Positions 6,370 to 13,267 of a DNA stretch of 13,267 nt are shown one piece after another. How positions within the stretch are numbered: the first letter of the stretch is position 1; every line of letters starts with the position of its first letter. A model generated the notes under the pieces. It saw nothing but the letters and a program-made list of their open reading frames with translations, was not told the DNA's origin and made no database searches. The position numbers and the translations under genes were made by a program. Source of the stretch: Casp-actino8 sp044358015 (GTDB lineage Bacteria > Actinomycetota > Acidimicrobiia > Acidimicrobiales > Ilumatobacteraceae); the NCBI GenBank assembly GCA_044358015.1, contig JBIKOO010000047.1, positions 1 through 13,267 on the forward strand. Direction: 5' to 3'.

Positions 6370-7880
6370 CTGCTGCAGATAGCAAGACTCAAGACACTGG
6401 TATCCAGTACGACATGAGCAAGAACGAAATCAAGGTTGCACCCAACGATGGTTCGTACCTGCTTGATGGTTACGAACTTGTCTGTGGTCTTGAAGTTCAC
6501 GTTGAACTGGCGACCGCAACAAAGTTGTTCTCGGCAAGTGCTAACCGCTTTGGCGATGATCCGAACACACACATTGACCCTGTCACACTCGGACTCCCTG
6601 GTGCCTTGCCAGTTCTCAATCGTCAAGCAGTTGAACTCGCAATGCGTATTGGCCTTGCTCTGAACTGCTCAGTGCAGCCGAGCACCTTCCACCGCAAGAA
6701 CTACTTCTATCCCGATATGCCAAAGGCCTATCAGATTTCGCAATACGACCAACCGATCAACGTTGACGGCTGGCTTGAACTTCCCGGTGGCAAGCGCATC
6801 GGAGTCGAGCGCGCTCACCTCGAAGAGGACACCGGCAAGAGCACGCACATCGGTGGAACTGGTGGACGTATTCACGGCAGCGATTATTCGTTGATCGACT
6901 TCAACCGCGCTGGTGTACCACTCGTTGAAATCGTTGGTCGTCCCGACATTGCAAGCCCAGAAGAAGCGCGTCAATACGTCACCGAACTGCGCCAGATTTT
7001 GGTTGCTGTCGGAGCCTCTGACGCCAAGATGGAAGAGGGCTCGATGCGTTGCGATGCCAACGTGAGTGTGCGCAAGCCGGGCTCACCGTTAGGTATTCGT
7101 TGCGAAATCAAAAACGTCAACTCAGTACGTTCATTGGGTCGCGCCATTGAATACGAAGCACGTCGTCAGATTGTGTTGCTCGAAGCTGGTGAAAAGATTC
7201 GTCAAGAAACTCGTCACTGGGATGAAACTGACGGTCGTACTCACACATTGCGTTCAAAAGAAGATGCCGATGACTATCGCTATTTCTTAGAGCCCGATCT
7301 TGTGCCCTTGAATCCTGATCAGGCATGGATTGATGCAGTTCGTGCCGCATTACCGATGTTGCCGCGCGAACGTCGTTTGCGTTTGTCGCAAGCGACCGGC
7401 GCTCCAGCCGATGGCGAAGCAATCATGGTGGTTGTTGAACGAGGTCAAGACGATTACGTGATGTCAGTTGGCGAAGCAGGAGCCGATGTAGCCCGGGCGC
7501 TTGTGCACGTCAAAGAGGCGTTCGCTGAACAAGGTGCAAGCCCAACAGTTCCGGCCGCTGATCTTGCGCAAATGATCGTCATGGAAACTGGCGGCAAGTT
7601 GACTTCGACTCAGGCCAAAACCGTGTTGGCCGAAATTGTGGCCAACGGTGGTGGCGATGCCGTGGCGATCGCAGCAGCTAAAGGCTTCGAGGCCATGGAC
7701 AATTCGGCCCTTGAAGCCATCGTCGATCAGGTCATTGCCGAGCAGGCTGAAGCCTGGTCAAAGTATTGCGGTGGTGAGCAAAAGGCCATGGGTGCCTTGG
7801 TCGGAGCCATCATGAAGGCCAGTCAAGGTAAGGCCGATGGCAAAGCCGTCACGGCATTGCTTCTTGCCAAAAAGGGCTAG
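6366..7880 (+). CDS. gatB: Aspartyl/glutamyl-tRNA amidotransferase subunit B
   Basis: The 504-residue kinase/transamidase subunit of GatCAB: it phosphorylates the misacylated Glu or Asp on the tRNA and amidates it with ammonia from GatA. Family blocks run in order: YELVCGLEVHVELATATKLFS, LGLPGALPVLN, HRKNYFYPDMPKAYQISQYDQPI, ERAHLEEDTGKSTH, DFNRAGVPLVEIVGRPD, MRCDANVSVR, EIKNVNSVRSLGRAIEYEARRQ and DYRYFLEPDL. The helical tail and C-terminal tRNA-binding YqeY-like domain (about 360-504) are complete. It starts at GTG 6366 in a 4-nt GTGA overlap with gatA, backed by a GGAGG site. The first 30 or so residues, before SYLLDGYELVCGLEVH, are less conserved. No terminator with a T-run follows it. Confidence 0.96.
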   Translation: MTAADSKTQDTGIQYDMSKNEIKVAPNDGSYLLDGYELVCGLEVHVELATATKLFSASANRFGDDPNTHIDPVTLGLPGALPVLNRQAVELAMRIGLALNCSVQPSTFHRKNYFYPDMPKAYQISQYDQPINVDGWLELPGGKRIGVERAHLEEDTGKSTHIGGTGGRIHGSDYSLIDFNRAGVPLVEIVGRPDIASPEEARQYVTELRQILVAVGASDAKMEEGSMRCDANVSVRKPGSPLGIRCEIKNVNSVRSLGRAIEYEARRQIVLLEAGEKIRQETRHWDETDGRTHTLRSKEDADDYRYFLEPDLVPLNPDQAWIDAVRAALPMLPRERRLRLSQATGAPADGEAIMVVVERGQDDYVMSVGEAGADVARALVHVKEAFAEQGASPTVPAADLAQMIVMETGGKLTSTQAKTVLAEIVANGGGDAVAIAAAKGFEAMDNSALEAIVDQVIAEQAEAWSKYCGGEQKAMGALVGAIMKASQGKADGKAVTALLLAKKG

Positions 7881-7899
7881 GTTTCGCCGTCCCATCAGC

Positions 7900-7936
7900 C
7901 GTGGTCCGAGCGCTTGCCTGCGTAGGCATCGTGGTC
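7900..7936. repeat. Short hairpin flanked by CGTGGTC repeats downstream of gatB
   Basis: TGCCT (7915-7919) and AGGCA (7924-7928) can pair around a 4-nt loop. CGTGGTC occurs at 7900-7906 and again at 7930-7936. There is no following T-run, so a classical terminator is not supported. It may be an operator or a weak end-of-operon structure, or chance. Confidence 0.25.
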
Positions 7937-7943
7937 GGGCGAA

Positions 7944-7949
7944 TACTGT
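7944..7949 (+). promoter_or_regulatory. Predicted -10 box (TACTGT) of the monooxygenase gene
   Basis: TACTGT fits TANNNT and ends 6 nt before ATG 7956. The GGGG that follows is too near the ATG to be a ribosome binding site, so a leaderless transcript is likely. No clear -35 is seen. Confidence 0.5.
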
Positions 7950-7955
7950 GGGGTC

Positions 7956-9890
7956 ATGGGGTTCACATCAAAACTTTCGCCGTTGCCACTTGATGATGCC
8001 GAAATTCTGAAGCAGCTGCCTGAGGCAGAACTTTTGGCGTTGCTCGCTGCTGTTGCACATATCACCGACGACCTCGAAGTGCTCGACGATCGGTTGTATC
8101 CAAACCTCTTGACTTTGCGCGAGCCGCAAAGTGGGTACACCGAAGAGCAACAAACTTTGGCGCGCGACATCGTGATGCGGGGTTTACGCAAATTCCGTGA
8201 TGAACAAAAAGGGGTCCCAGCGCGTCCATCGCTTGAGCGTTTACAAGTGATCATGCAGTTCGTCGCCGGAGAGCCAGTGAGCGAACGTTACGTTCCGTTA
8301 CTACTTGAAGAACTGGCTCTTGATGGTGATCAACTTCGTGCGCCCCAGTGGAACAAATCGTCGATTGCGCCTGATCGGGAATTCTCAGCCATCATCATCG
8401 GTGCTGGCATGTCGGGTATCGCCGCGGCTCATCGTCTTCGTCAAGCAGGCGTGCCAGTCACAATTCTCGAAAAGAACGATGATGTCGGCGGCACGTGGCT
8501 CGAAAACAAATATCCCGGTTGTCGCGTTGACATTCAAAACCACATGTACAGCTACAGCTTCGCGCAGCGTCACGACTGGCCATTTTTCTTTAGTCCTCGC
8601 CAAGTTCTGCATGAATACTTCCGAGGCTGTGCCGAAGAATTCGGCTTGTTGCCCATCATCAATTTCAAGACCGAAGTTGAATCGGCGGTTTGGGACGAAG
8701 ACGCGCAGCAGTGGGTTGTGACTTCGATCAGCGCTGCCGGAACCAAGCGCGTTGACCGTGCAAATATTTTGGTGTCGGCAGTTGGCCAACTCAATCGACC
8801 GAATTATCCCGACATTGACGGCATTGATTCCTTTGCCGGTGACTCATTCCATTCGGCAACCTGGAATTTCAATGTCGATCTCACCGGCAAGAAGGTCGCG
8901 GTCATCGGGACTGGTGCCAGTGCCTGCCAATTCATTCCGCAAGTCGCCAAACAAGCAGGCGAGTTGTTCGTGTTTCAGCGCACAACACCGTGGATGATCC
9001 CGGCACCGCGATATCAAGAAACGGTTCCGAATGGTTTCAACTGGATGCTGTCACACGTGCCGTTCTACGCCGCTTGGTATCGCTTCTCGATGTTCTGGCG
9101 TGGCGCCGAAGGTATGTTGCCGGCAGCAACTGTTGATCCTGATTATCCGCCAACGGAAAAGTCGGTCGGTCTCATGAACGAGATGATGCGCCAGATGTTG
9201 ACGGAGTGGACGAATGCTCTCACTGAAGGTGATGACACGCTGCGGGCGCAATTGACACCTAATTACCCACCACTTTCTAAGCGCTTCGTGGTCGATGATG
9301 GGTCATTTGCTCTGAGTTTGCGTCAACCACATGTGAGTTTGGTGACCGACAAGATTGACCGAATTGAATCCAACGGAATTCGTACTGCTGATGGGCAATT
9401 GCGTGAAGTTGATGTGATCATTTATGGAACGGGTTTCAAAGCGAGTCAATTCTTGACACCAATGAAGGTGACGGGTCGCAACGATGTTGACCTTCATGAG
9501 CAATGGGCCGGTGATGCTCGGGCATATTTGGGAGTAGTGATTCCAAACTTCCCTAACTTCTTCTGTTTATATGGGCCTAATACCAACATCGTCGCTAATG
9601 GATCAATCATCTATTTCAGCGAGTGTGAGGTGTACTACTTAGTGGAGTGCGCCAAGATGTTGCTCGATTCAAACTTGGGGTCGTTGGATCCGTTGCAATC
9701 AGTTCACGATGAATACAACGAACGTATTGATGCAGCCAACAAACTGCGTACATGGGGCTTCTCATCGGTGAGCAGTTGGTACAAGAACGCGCATGGTCGT
9801 AGTGCGCAAAACTGGCCGTTCAGTGTTCTTGAGTTTTGGGAACAAACGCGAGTTCCCGAAACCAGTGACTACAAACTGGTTTCACAGTAA
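7956..9890 (+). CDS. Flavin-containing Baeyer-Villiger monooxygenase, 4-hydroxyacetophenone monooxygenase-like
   Basis: A 644-residue NADPH- and FAD-dependent enzyme expected to insert oxygen next to a ketone, giving an ester or lactone. The FAD-binding Rossmann motif is GAGMSG (149-154), followed by the acidic end ILEKNDDVGGTW. The Baeyer-Villiger fingerprint FxGxxxHxxxW is complete at Phe293-Gly295-His299-Trp303. The NADP-binding motif is GTGASA (318-323), and VDVIIYGTGF is the late flavoprotein motif. The roughly 145-residue N-terminal extension before the first Rossmann fold, rich in Leu and Glu, and the total length match the 4-hydroxyacetophenone monooxygenase branch (640 residues) better than the roughly 540-residue cyclohexanone type. 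ATG 7956 follows a TACTGT box by 6 nt. The second crotonase starts 30 nt downstream and is probably co-transcribed. The substrate is unknown. Confidence 0.9.
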   Translation: MGFTSKLSPLPLDDAEILKQLPEAELLALLAAVAHITDDLEVLDDRLYPNLLTLREPQSGYTEEQQTLARDIVMRGLRKFRDEQKGVPARPSLERLQVIMQFVAGEPVSERYVPLLLEELALDGDQLRAPQWNKSSIAPDREFSAIIIGAGMSGIAAAHRLRQAGVPVTILEKNDDVGGTWLENKYPGCRVDIQNHMYSYSFAQRHDWPFFFSPRQVLHEYFRGCAEEFGLLPIINFKTEVESAVWDEDAQQWVVTSISAAGTKRVDRANILVSAVGQLNRPNYPDIDGIDSFAGDSFHSATWNFNVDLTGKKVAVIGTGASACQFIPQVAKQAGELFVFQRTTPWMIPAPRYQETVPNGFNWMLSHVPFYAAWYRFSMFWRGAEGMLPAATVDPDYPPTEKSVGLMNEMMRQMLTEWTNALTEGDDTLRAQLTPNYPPLSKRFVVDDGSFALSLRQPHVSLVTDKIDRIESNGIRTADGQLREVDVIIYGTGFKASQFLTPMKVTGRNDVDLHEQWAGDARAYLGVVIPNFPNFFCLYGPNTNIVANGSIIYFSECEVYYLVECAKMLLDSNLGSLDPLQSVHDEYNERIDAANKLRTWGFSSVSSWYKNAHGRSAQNWPFSVLEFWEQTRVPETSDYKLVSQ

Positions 9891-9910
9891 GCCGGACAAT
9901 AAAGGAATTT

Positions 9911-9915
9911 AGGGA
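9911..9915 (+). promoter_or_regulatory. Ribosome binding site (AGGGA) of the second crotonase gene
   Basis: AGGGA stands 5 nt before ATG 9921, with a further AAGGAA just upstream. No TANNNT box occurs 6-7 nt before the start. Both points suggest translation from a message begun upstream at the monooxygenase gene. Confidence 0.6.
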
Positions 9916-9920
9916 TTGCT

Positions 9921-10700
9921 ATGAGCGAGCACATCAAATACACGCGTGACGGAAAGATTGGCACGATCACGATTGATCGTCCCGAGAAAAAGAATGCGAT
10001 GACATTCGCGATTCTTTTTGATTTCATTGAAGCGGTGCGCCATGCGGGTGAAGACGACATTGCTGCTTTAGTAATCACTGGAGTTCCTGGAGCATTCTGT
10101 GCAGGTACCGATTTGGCCGATCTATCAACGATTCCTGGCGCACAACGAGGTTTACGTGGTTCAGCCGAAGAAACCGATAAGTGGTGGCCAATCGTTCAGT
10201 GTCCACAGCCGACGATCTGTGCAATTGATGGACCTGCCGTTGGCATGGGAGCCGAATTCACGTCGCAATGCGATATTCGATTGGCATCAACCAATGCGAA
10301 GTTCGCCTGGAACTTTGTGCATCGTGGCCTCGTGCCAGACACTGGTGCGGGAACCTGGTTGTTGCCGCGCATTATCGGAGTACAAAACGCACTGCGCCTG
10401 ACCTATACGGGCGACATGATTGATGCTGCTGAGGCTCTACGACTTGGTTATGTGCTTGAAGTCGTCGAATCGGTTGATCTCTTGCCACGGGCCTATGAAC
10501 TTGCTGAGAGAATCGCTACCGGTTCGCCACACAGTTTGAAGCTCATCAAAGAACTCACGTACATGGGGTTGACTGCGTCGGTTTCAGAACACATGGAACG
10601 TCACACTTCGGCAATGTCGGCCAGTTTCAAGAGCGATGATCATCGTGAAGGCGTTGCCTCGTTCCTTGAGCGTCGTCCCGCGAATTTCACTGGACGTTAA
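9921..10700 (+). CDS. Enoyl-CoA hydratase/isomerase family protein (crotonase)
   Basis: A 259-residue crotonase acting on an acyl-CoA intermediate. It carries GTITIDRPEKKNAMT, oxyanion-hole regions GVPGAFCAGTDLADL and GPAVGMGAEFTSQCDIRLAS, and GLVPDTGAGTWLLPRIIG. Glu112 aligns with the first catalytic Glu of classical enoyl-CoA hydratases (rat Glu144). The second Glu is replaced by a hydrophobic residue, while Asp140 in VPDTGAG sits near the acidic residue of PaaG-type isomerases, so hydratase or isomerase cannot be decided. The C-terminal SDDHREGVASFLERRPANFTG is typical of family members that degrade CoA thioesters. The gene starts 30 nt after the monooxygenase stop with a good AGGGA site, so the two probably act in one catabolic route. 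It differs clearly from the crotonase at 643-1443, which has Glu145 but lacks the first Glu. Confidence 0.88.
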   Translation: MSEHIKYTRDGKIGTITIDRPEKKNAMTFAILFDFIEAVRHAGEDDIAALVITGVPGAFCAGTDLADLSTIPGAQRGLRGSAEETDKWWPIVQCPQPTICAIDGPAVGMGAEFTSQCDIRLASTNAKFAWNFVHRGLVPDTGAGTWLLPRIIGVQNALRLTYTGDMIDAAEALRLGYVLEVVESVDLLPRAYELAERIATGSPHSLKLIKELTYMGLTASVSEHMERHTSAMSASFKSDDHREGVASFLERRPANFTGR

Positions 10701-10745
10701 GCCAAGCGTCACCCTATTTATGAAGATCTCTACTACTCGATCGGC

Positions 10746-10751
10746 AACGAT
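10746..10751 (+). promoter_or_regulatory. Possible weak -10 box (AACGAT) for surE
   Basis: AACGAT keeps A2 and T6 of TANNNT and ends 6 nt before ATG 10758. There is no Shine-Dalgarno site before surE. The call rests on position and on the same layout at other genes in the window. Confidence 0.3.
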
Positions 10752-10757
10752 GTCATT

Positions 10758-11585
10758 ATGAGGATTTTGCTTACCAACGACGATGGAATTGATTCAGTCG
10801 GACTCCACGTATTGGCGCGAGCCATGCGGCCCTTTGGCGAAGTAGTCATTGCCGCGCCCGATCGCGAATTTTCAGGAGCGGGTGCAGCACTCGGAGCATT
10901 GCATTTGATTCAACCTGAAGTGCATCGTGTTCATGTTGACGGAATCGATGAAGCGTGGGCAGTCACTGGGCCGCCGGCACTTTGTGTGATGTTCTCGCGT
11001 CTTGGTGCATTTGGTGCGCCGTTTGATTTAGTGGTTTCCGGAATCAACCCTGGTGCCAACGTGGGTCGCTCGGTGTATCACTCGGGCACAGTTGGTGCTG
11101 CGCTCACGGCGCGCAACGGTTTGATCTCAGGCATTGCAGTCAGCCAAGCAGTGACCGGCTTTGGCGTTGAGGGTCAGGGCTGGGATGAAATGTTGGTTGG
11201 GCAAAAGTGGGAGACCGCGGCGTCAGTTGCCGCAGCGTTTGTTGAAGGTCTGGTGGCCAATATGCCGACGACCCCGATTGTGGCCAACATCAATGTGCCC
11301 AACACCGAACTCAGTGACATTAAGGGCTGGAAGTCAGCGCGCCTTGGTCATGAACCGCCTCGTCGCATGAGTACCGCCAACCTCGAACCCAAAGAAGGTC
11401 ATGAAGGCAGCTTCTATGTGCGCATGGCGTGGGGAGATGCTGCCGAACTTCCAACCGATACCGACGGTGGCATGGTCGCCGATGGGTATGTTGCGGTGAG
11501 CTATCTCAGTTCGATTGTGAATACCGAACGGAACGATGTTGAGGCTGCAGAAACAGCAATGACACAATTAATCGCTGGCAAATAG
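10758..11585 (+). CDS. surE: 5'/3'-nucleotidase SurE
   Basis: A metal-dependent phosphatase that removes phosphate from nucleoside monophosphates and is linked to stress survival. In this 275-residue protein the N-terminus MRILLTNDDGIDSVGL carries the metal-binding Asp8-Asp9. Ser39 lies in APDREFSG and Asn97 in VSGINPGANVGRSVYHSGTVGAA, all aligning with the known SurE metal site (Asp8, Asp9, Ser39, Asn95 in Thermotoga). The typical length is about 250, and the extra residues lie mostly in the middle and C-terminal parts. ATG 10758 gives exactly the family start. It sits 57 nt after the second crotonase, with only a weak -10-like box, and converges on the L,D-transpeptidase gene with a 16-nt gap. 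No clear terminator lies between them. Confidence 0.94.
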   Translation: MRILLTNDDGIDSVGLHVLARAMRPFGEVVIAAPDREFSGAGAALGALHLIQPEVHRVHVDGIDEAWAVTGPPALCVMFSRLGAFGAPFDLVVSGINPGANVGRSVYHSGTVGAALTARNGLISGIAVSQAVTGFGVEGQGWDEMLVGQKWETAASVAAAFVEGLVANMPTTPIVANINVPNTELSDIKGWKSARLGHEPPRRMSTANLEPKEGHEGSFYVRMAWGDAAELPTDTDGGMVADGYVAVSYLSSIVNTERNDVEAAETAMTQLIAGK

Positions 11586-11601
11586 CGTTAGCGCACTGGT
11601 A

Positions 11602-12594
11602 CTAGATCACGACAACAGGCGTACCGATTTGGGCGAAGTCCCAGGTGAAGTCGGCATCTAGATTGGCCTGACGTTGACAACCACCAGATAGTCGCTGACC
11701 GAGTTCAGCATCGGTTTGATACGGCGAATTGTCGGCAACATGAATGGGTAACGCATGGAATCCGATGGCACCGATATCAGTCTTGAGCCAGCGGACCATC
11801 TTGTAGAGGTACGCCTTACCATTCCATGCAGTTGACACATCAGAACGGCTGTAGACCTTGTGGGTCCCCGGCGTTTCGTTGTTGTACTTGCTTCCCGAAA
11901 TCAACCATGAGCGGATGACGACATTGTCGTCACCGACCGCCCAAATGCGTTGACCGTTTCGGTCGTATACCAAACGACGGCCCGAGCCTGAATTTGCCGG
12001 AAGTGGGGGAGCGTCAGGACCACTCGTTGCCACCGACGAAAGTTCATAGCCAAGGAGGTCAACTGCGCCAGGAGTCGGTGGCGGCGTACGTACGACGAGT
12101 GAGGTTTCATCGGGCCACACGCCAAGAGACAATGCAGTCTCGCGGCCAGTCTTTCCATCAACGAAAAGGTCACGCTCGGTTTGCAGTTTCTTGACTGCAT
12201 TGGCAGTCTCGCTGTCGTAAGTTCCGGTCGCGGGGCCAGTTAAGAAACCAGCGGTGATGAGAGCATTTTGTAGGCAGGTCACGCTTTCACCAGTGTCACC
12301 ACCAGCGAGTGAACGAACGGTCATCGTGCACGCAGTTGTTGTGGTGGGATCATCGCCAGCCAAATCTTGAATTTCGGTTGCTGCGAGACTTGAGTCCACC
12401 GGGGCAACAATTGTGGTGGTGGTTTCGTCGCCAACAGGCGCAATGTCAACAACTGAATTGTCGATCGCAATTGTGGAGTCGGGAGTCGTAGCCCCAGAAC
12501 CTGAACCACCACTCACCACGGCAGCCACAAGGCAACCGAATGCAACGACGCCAACGCCGGCCTTCATGAAATTGCGTTGGTGAGGAGACGTCAT
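11602..12594 (-). CDS. Secreted L,D-transpeptidase (YkuD domain) with N-terminal peptidoglycan-binding domain
   Basis: A 330-residue envelope enzyme expected to form 3-3 peptide cross-links in peptidoglycan or attach proteins to it. Residues 11-28 form a hydrophobic signal peptide or membrane anchor. A Gly/Ser/Thr-rich linker follows (TTTTI near 58-62, TTTT near 84-87), then a PG_binding_1 domain (about 93-160) with Cys89 and Cys107 able to form a disulfide, a Pro-rich hinge (170-176), and a YkuD domain (about 207-330). Cys306 in LSGGCQRQ is the expected nucleophile and His280 in IGFHALP its partner. The motif reads SGGCQR rather than the common SHGCVR. ATG 12594 was used; ATG 12567 is the alternative and would still leave the hydrophobic segment. 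Neither has a Shine-Dalgarno sequence; the bases before 12594 read CCTCCT. Confidence 0.9.
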   Translation of the reverse strand: MTSPHQRNFMKAGVGVVAFGCLVAAVVSGGSGSGATTPDSTIAIDNSVVDIAPVGDETTTTIVAPVDSSLAATEIQDLAGDDPTTTTACTMTVRSLAGGDTGESVTCLQNALITAGFLTGPATGTYDSETANAVKKLQTERDLFVDGKTGRETALSLGVWPDETSLVVRTPPPTPGAVDLLGYELSSVATSGPDAPPLPANSGSGRRLVYDRNGQRIWAVGDDNVVIRSWLISGSKYNNETPGTHKVYSRSDVSTAWNGKAYLYKMVRWLKTDIGAIGFHALPIHVADNSPYQTDAELGQRLSGGCQRQANLDADFTWDFAQIGTPVVVI

Positions 12595-12640
12595 AGGAGG
12601 GTTCAGGTTCAGTGGTCGCGCTGTGTTTCAACGCCCTATC

Positions 12641-12646
12641 AGATTA
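12641..12646 (-). promoter_or_regulatory. Possible -10 box (TAATCT) upstream of the L,D-transpeptidase gene
   Basis: On the minus strand TAATCT fits TANNNT and lies 46 nt before ATG 12594, which would give a leader of about 40 nt. No -35 and no ribosome binding site are evident. This is the one gene start in the window with neither a close -10 box nor a Shine-Dalgarno site. Confidence 0.25.
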
Positions 12647-12685
12647 CTCAGCGACAGTGCATGGGTGTTGGCATGGTGACGGGAG

Positions 12686-12707
12686 TCAAGTCGCCGTTGG
12701 GACTTGA
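12686..12707. repeat. 7-bp inverted repeat just past the TetR gene end
   Basis: TCAAGTC (12686-12692) and GACTTGA (12701-12707) pair perfectly around an 8-nt loop. The hairpin begins 3 nt after the stop of the regulator remnant in its own direction. No T-run follows on either strand, so it is at most a weak terminator, or an operator. Confidence 0.3.
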
Positions 12708-12710
12708 GAG

Positions 12711-13224
12711 TCAGGCTCGGAGTGCAAGAACCACAATATTCATCAGGTCATTCCAAGCCGTGAGATCAGGCATGAGATCCTTGGCCAAGTCAATGCTGGC
12801 CAGCCCGATGGCAGTTGACTGCATCATGACGGCGACGGAATACGGGTCAACATCAGCGCGCACAATTTTCTTGATCTGAGCCTCTTTGACAATGTCGCTG
12901 ATTTGGTTCAGAAGCTGTCGCTGAATATCGGCGACATGTTTGGCCAGTACGGGATCTTCTAAAGCCGCGGCCAAAACTTGGACACGCTCTGCACGAGCAT
13001 CAACTCGGTCGGGTTGATTCGGTTGGACCGTGATCTCGTTCAGAATCAAGAAAGGATCGCTTGAATCGGCGTTAAGAATAAAAGCATCCGCAACTAGGTC
13101 AGTCAGGTTGCGCATCTTGCGAACAAAGCGCTCGGCCAAAGCCATCTCGATCAATCATGAACAGCGTGCTGTCAATCAAGCGAAGCCGAATCGCGCTATC
13201 GGTGTTTTCTGTACCCCGAGTCAT
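12711..13224 (-). pseudogene. TetR-family regulator gene with deleted helix-turn-helix and broken frame
   Basis: ATG 13224 opens MTRGTENTDSAIRLRLIDSTLFMIDRDG, a normal TetR first helix, then runs on as nonsense to a TGA at 13099-13101. The ligand-binding part, LIEMALAERFVRKMRNLTDL through LMNIVVLALRA, is read in another frame from about 13154 to 12711, with a TGA directly before 13154. The roughly 30 residues that should form the DNA-binding helices (the usual '..GVS...YYHF.SK..' region) are missing. Restoring them would give about 205 residues, the normal TetR length. A TAAGAT box stands 6 nt before ATG 13224, so the promoter looks intact. TTG 13154 could in principle start a 147-residue protein without a DNA-binding domain, but it has no visible initiation signals. 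The exact family is uncertain; the TetR fold is likely. Confidence 0.72.
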
Positions 13225-13230
13225 GGTGGA

Positions 13231-13236
13231 ATCTTA
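13231..13236 (-). promoter_or_regulatory. Predicted -10 box (TAAGAT) of the TetR-like gene
   Basis: On the minus strand TAAGAT fits TANNNT and ends 6 nt before ATG 13224, the leaderless layout seen at four other genes here. It supports the ATG at 13224 as the original start, even though the gene body is broken. Confidence 0.5.
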
Positions 13237-13267
13237 CACTTTGTGATTTGAATGACTTTTATGAAAG

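Noticed and set aside
11578..11612. Possible bidirectional terminator between surE and the L,D-transpeptidase gene
   Set aside because: Only a 3-bp GCG/CGC pairing and no T-run in the 16-nt gap.
12530..12540. Lipobox cysteine in the L,D-transpeptidase signal segment (VAFGC, Cys21)
   Set aside because: The residues before Cys (A-F-G) do not fit a lipobox and the Cys lies inside the hydrophobic core, so a lipoprotein call is not supported.
12595..12615. AGGAGG and tandem GGTTCA on the plus strand near the L,D-transpeptidase start
   Set aside because: The AGGAGG lies on the strand opposite to the gene, so it cannot be its ribosome site, and no plus-strand gene follows; the GGTTCA pair is too short to interpret.

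Overview
The window looks like a chromosomal stretch of a moderate-GC actinomycete, most likely a member of the Acidimicrobiia. This is judged from protein flavour: a short GalT with the CPFCVGGLEAPEPY-type zinc region, a YkuD protein with an SGGCQRQ active site, and a GatCAB amidotransferase. Many start codons also sit 6-7 nt after a TANNNT box, which is the leaderless promoter layout common in Actinomycetota. The lineage is an inference. No tRNA, rRNA, CRISPR array, insertion sequence or prophage gene was seen, and there is no gene-free stretch longer than about 130 bp.

Layout. 1-659: 3' part of lgt (prolipoprotein diacylglyceryl transferase). 643-1443: a crotonase-family protein overlapping the end of lgt. 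1447-2304 (minus): galT, converging on the crotonase gene. 2305-2429: a short divergent control region holding a large, strikingly symmetric inverted repeat. 2430-4574: a GH36 alpha-galactosidase. 4584-7880: gatC-gatA-gatB, tightly packed. 7956-10700: a 4-hydroxyacetophenone-monooxygenase-like Baeyer-Villiger flavoenzyme followed by a second crotonase. 10758-11585: surE. 11602-12594 (minus): a secreted L,D-transpeptidase with a peptidoglycan-binding domain. 12711-13224 (minus): a TetR-type regulator gene that has lost its helix-turn-helix region and is frame-broken.

How the genes work together. Alpha-galactosidase releases galactose from alpha-galactosides. GalT belongs to the Leloir pathway that uses it, and the two genes share one divergent control region, so they are probably co-regulated; no galK or galE is in the window. 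GatCAB makes Gln-tRNA(Gln) and/or Asn-tRNA(Asn) by transamidation. The flavin monooxygenase and downstream crotonase probably form a small catabolic unit for a ketone-type substrate. Lgt and the L,D-transpeptidase act in envelope biogenesis.

The most notable observations are: (1) the galT/galA control region, where 20-bp arms matching at 17 positions lie at identical distances from both predicted -10 boxes; (2) the TetR gene, whose deletion junction reads as sensible family sequence in both frames, pointing to recombination between short direct repeats; (3) the recurrence of leaderless promoters, which also settles several start codons. Nothing clearly forming a wholly new defence or mobile system was found.
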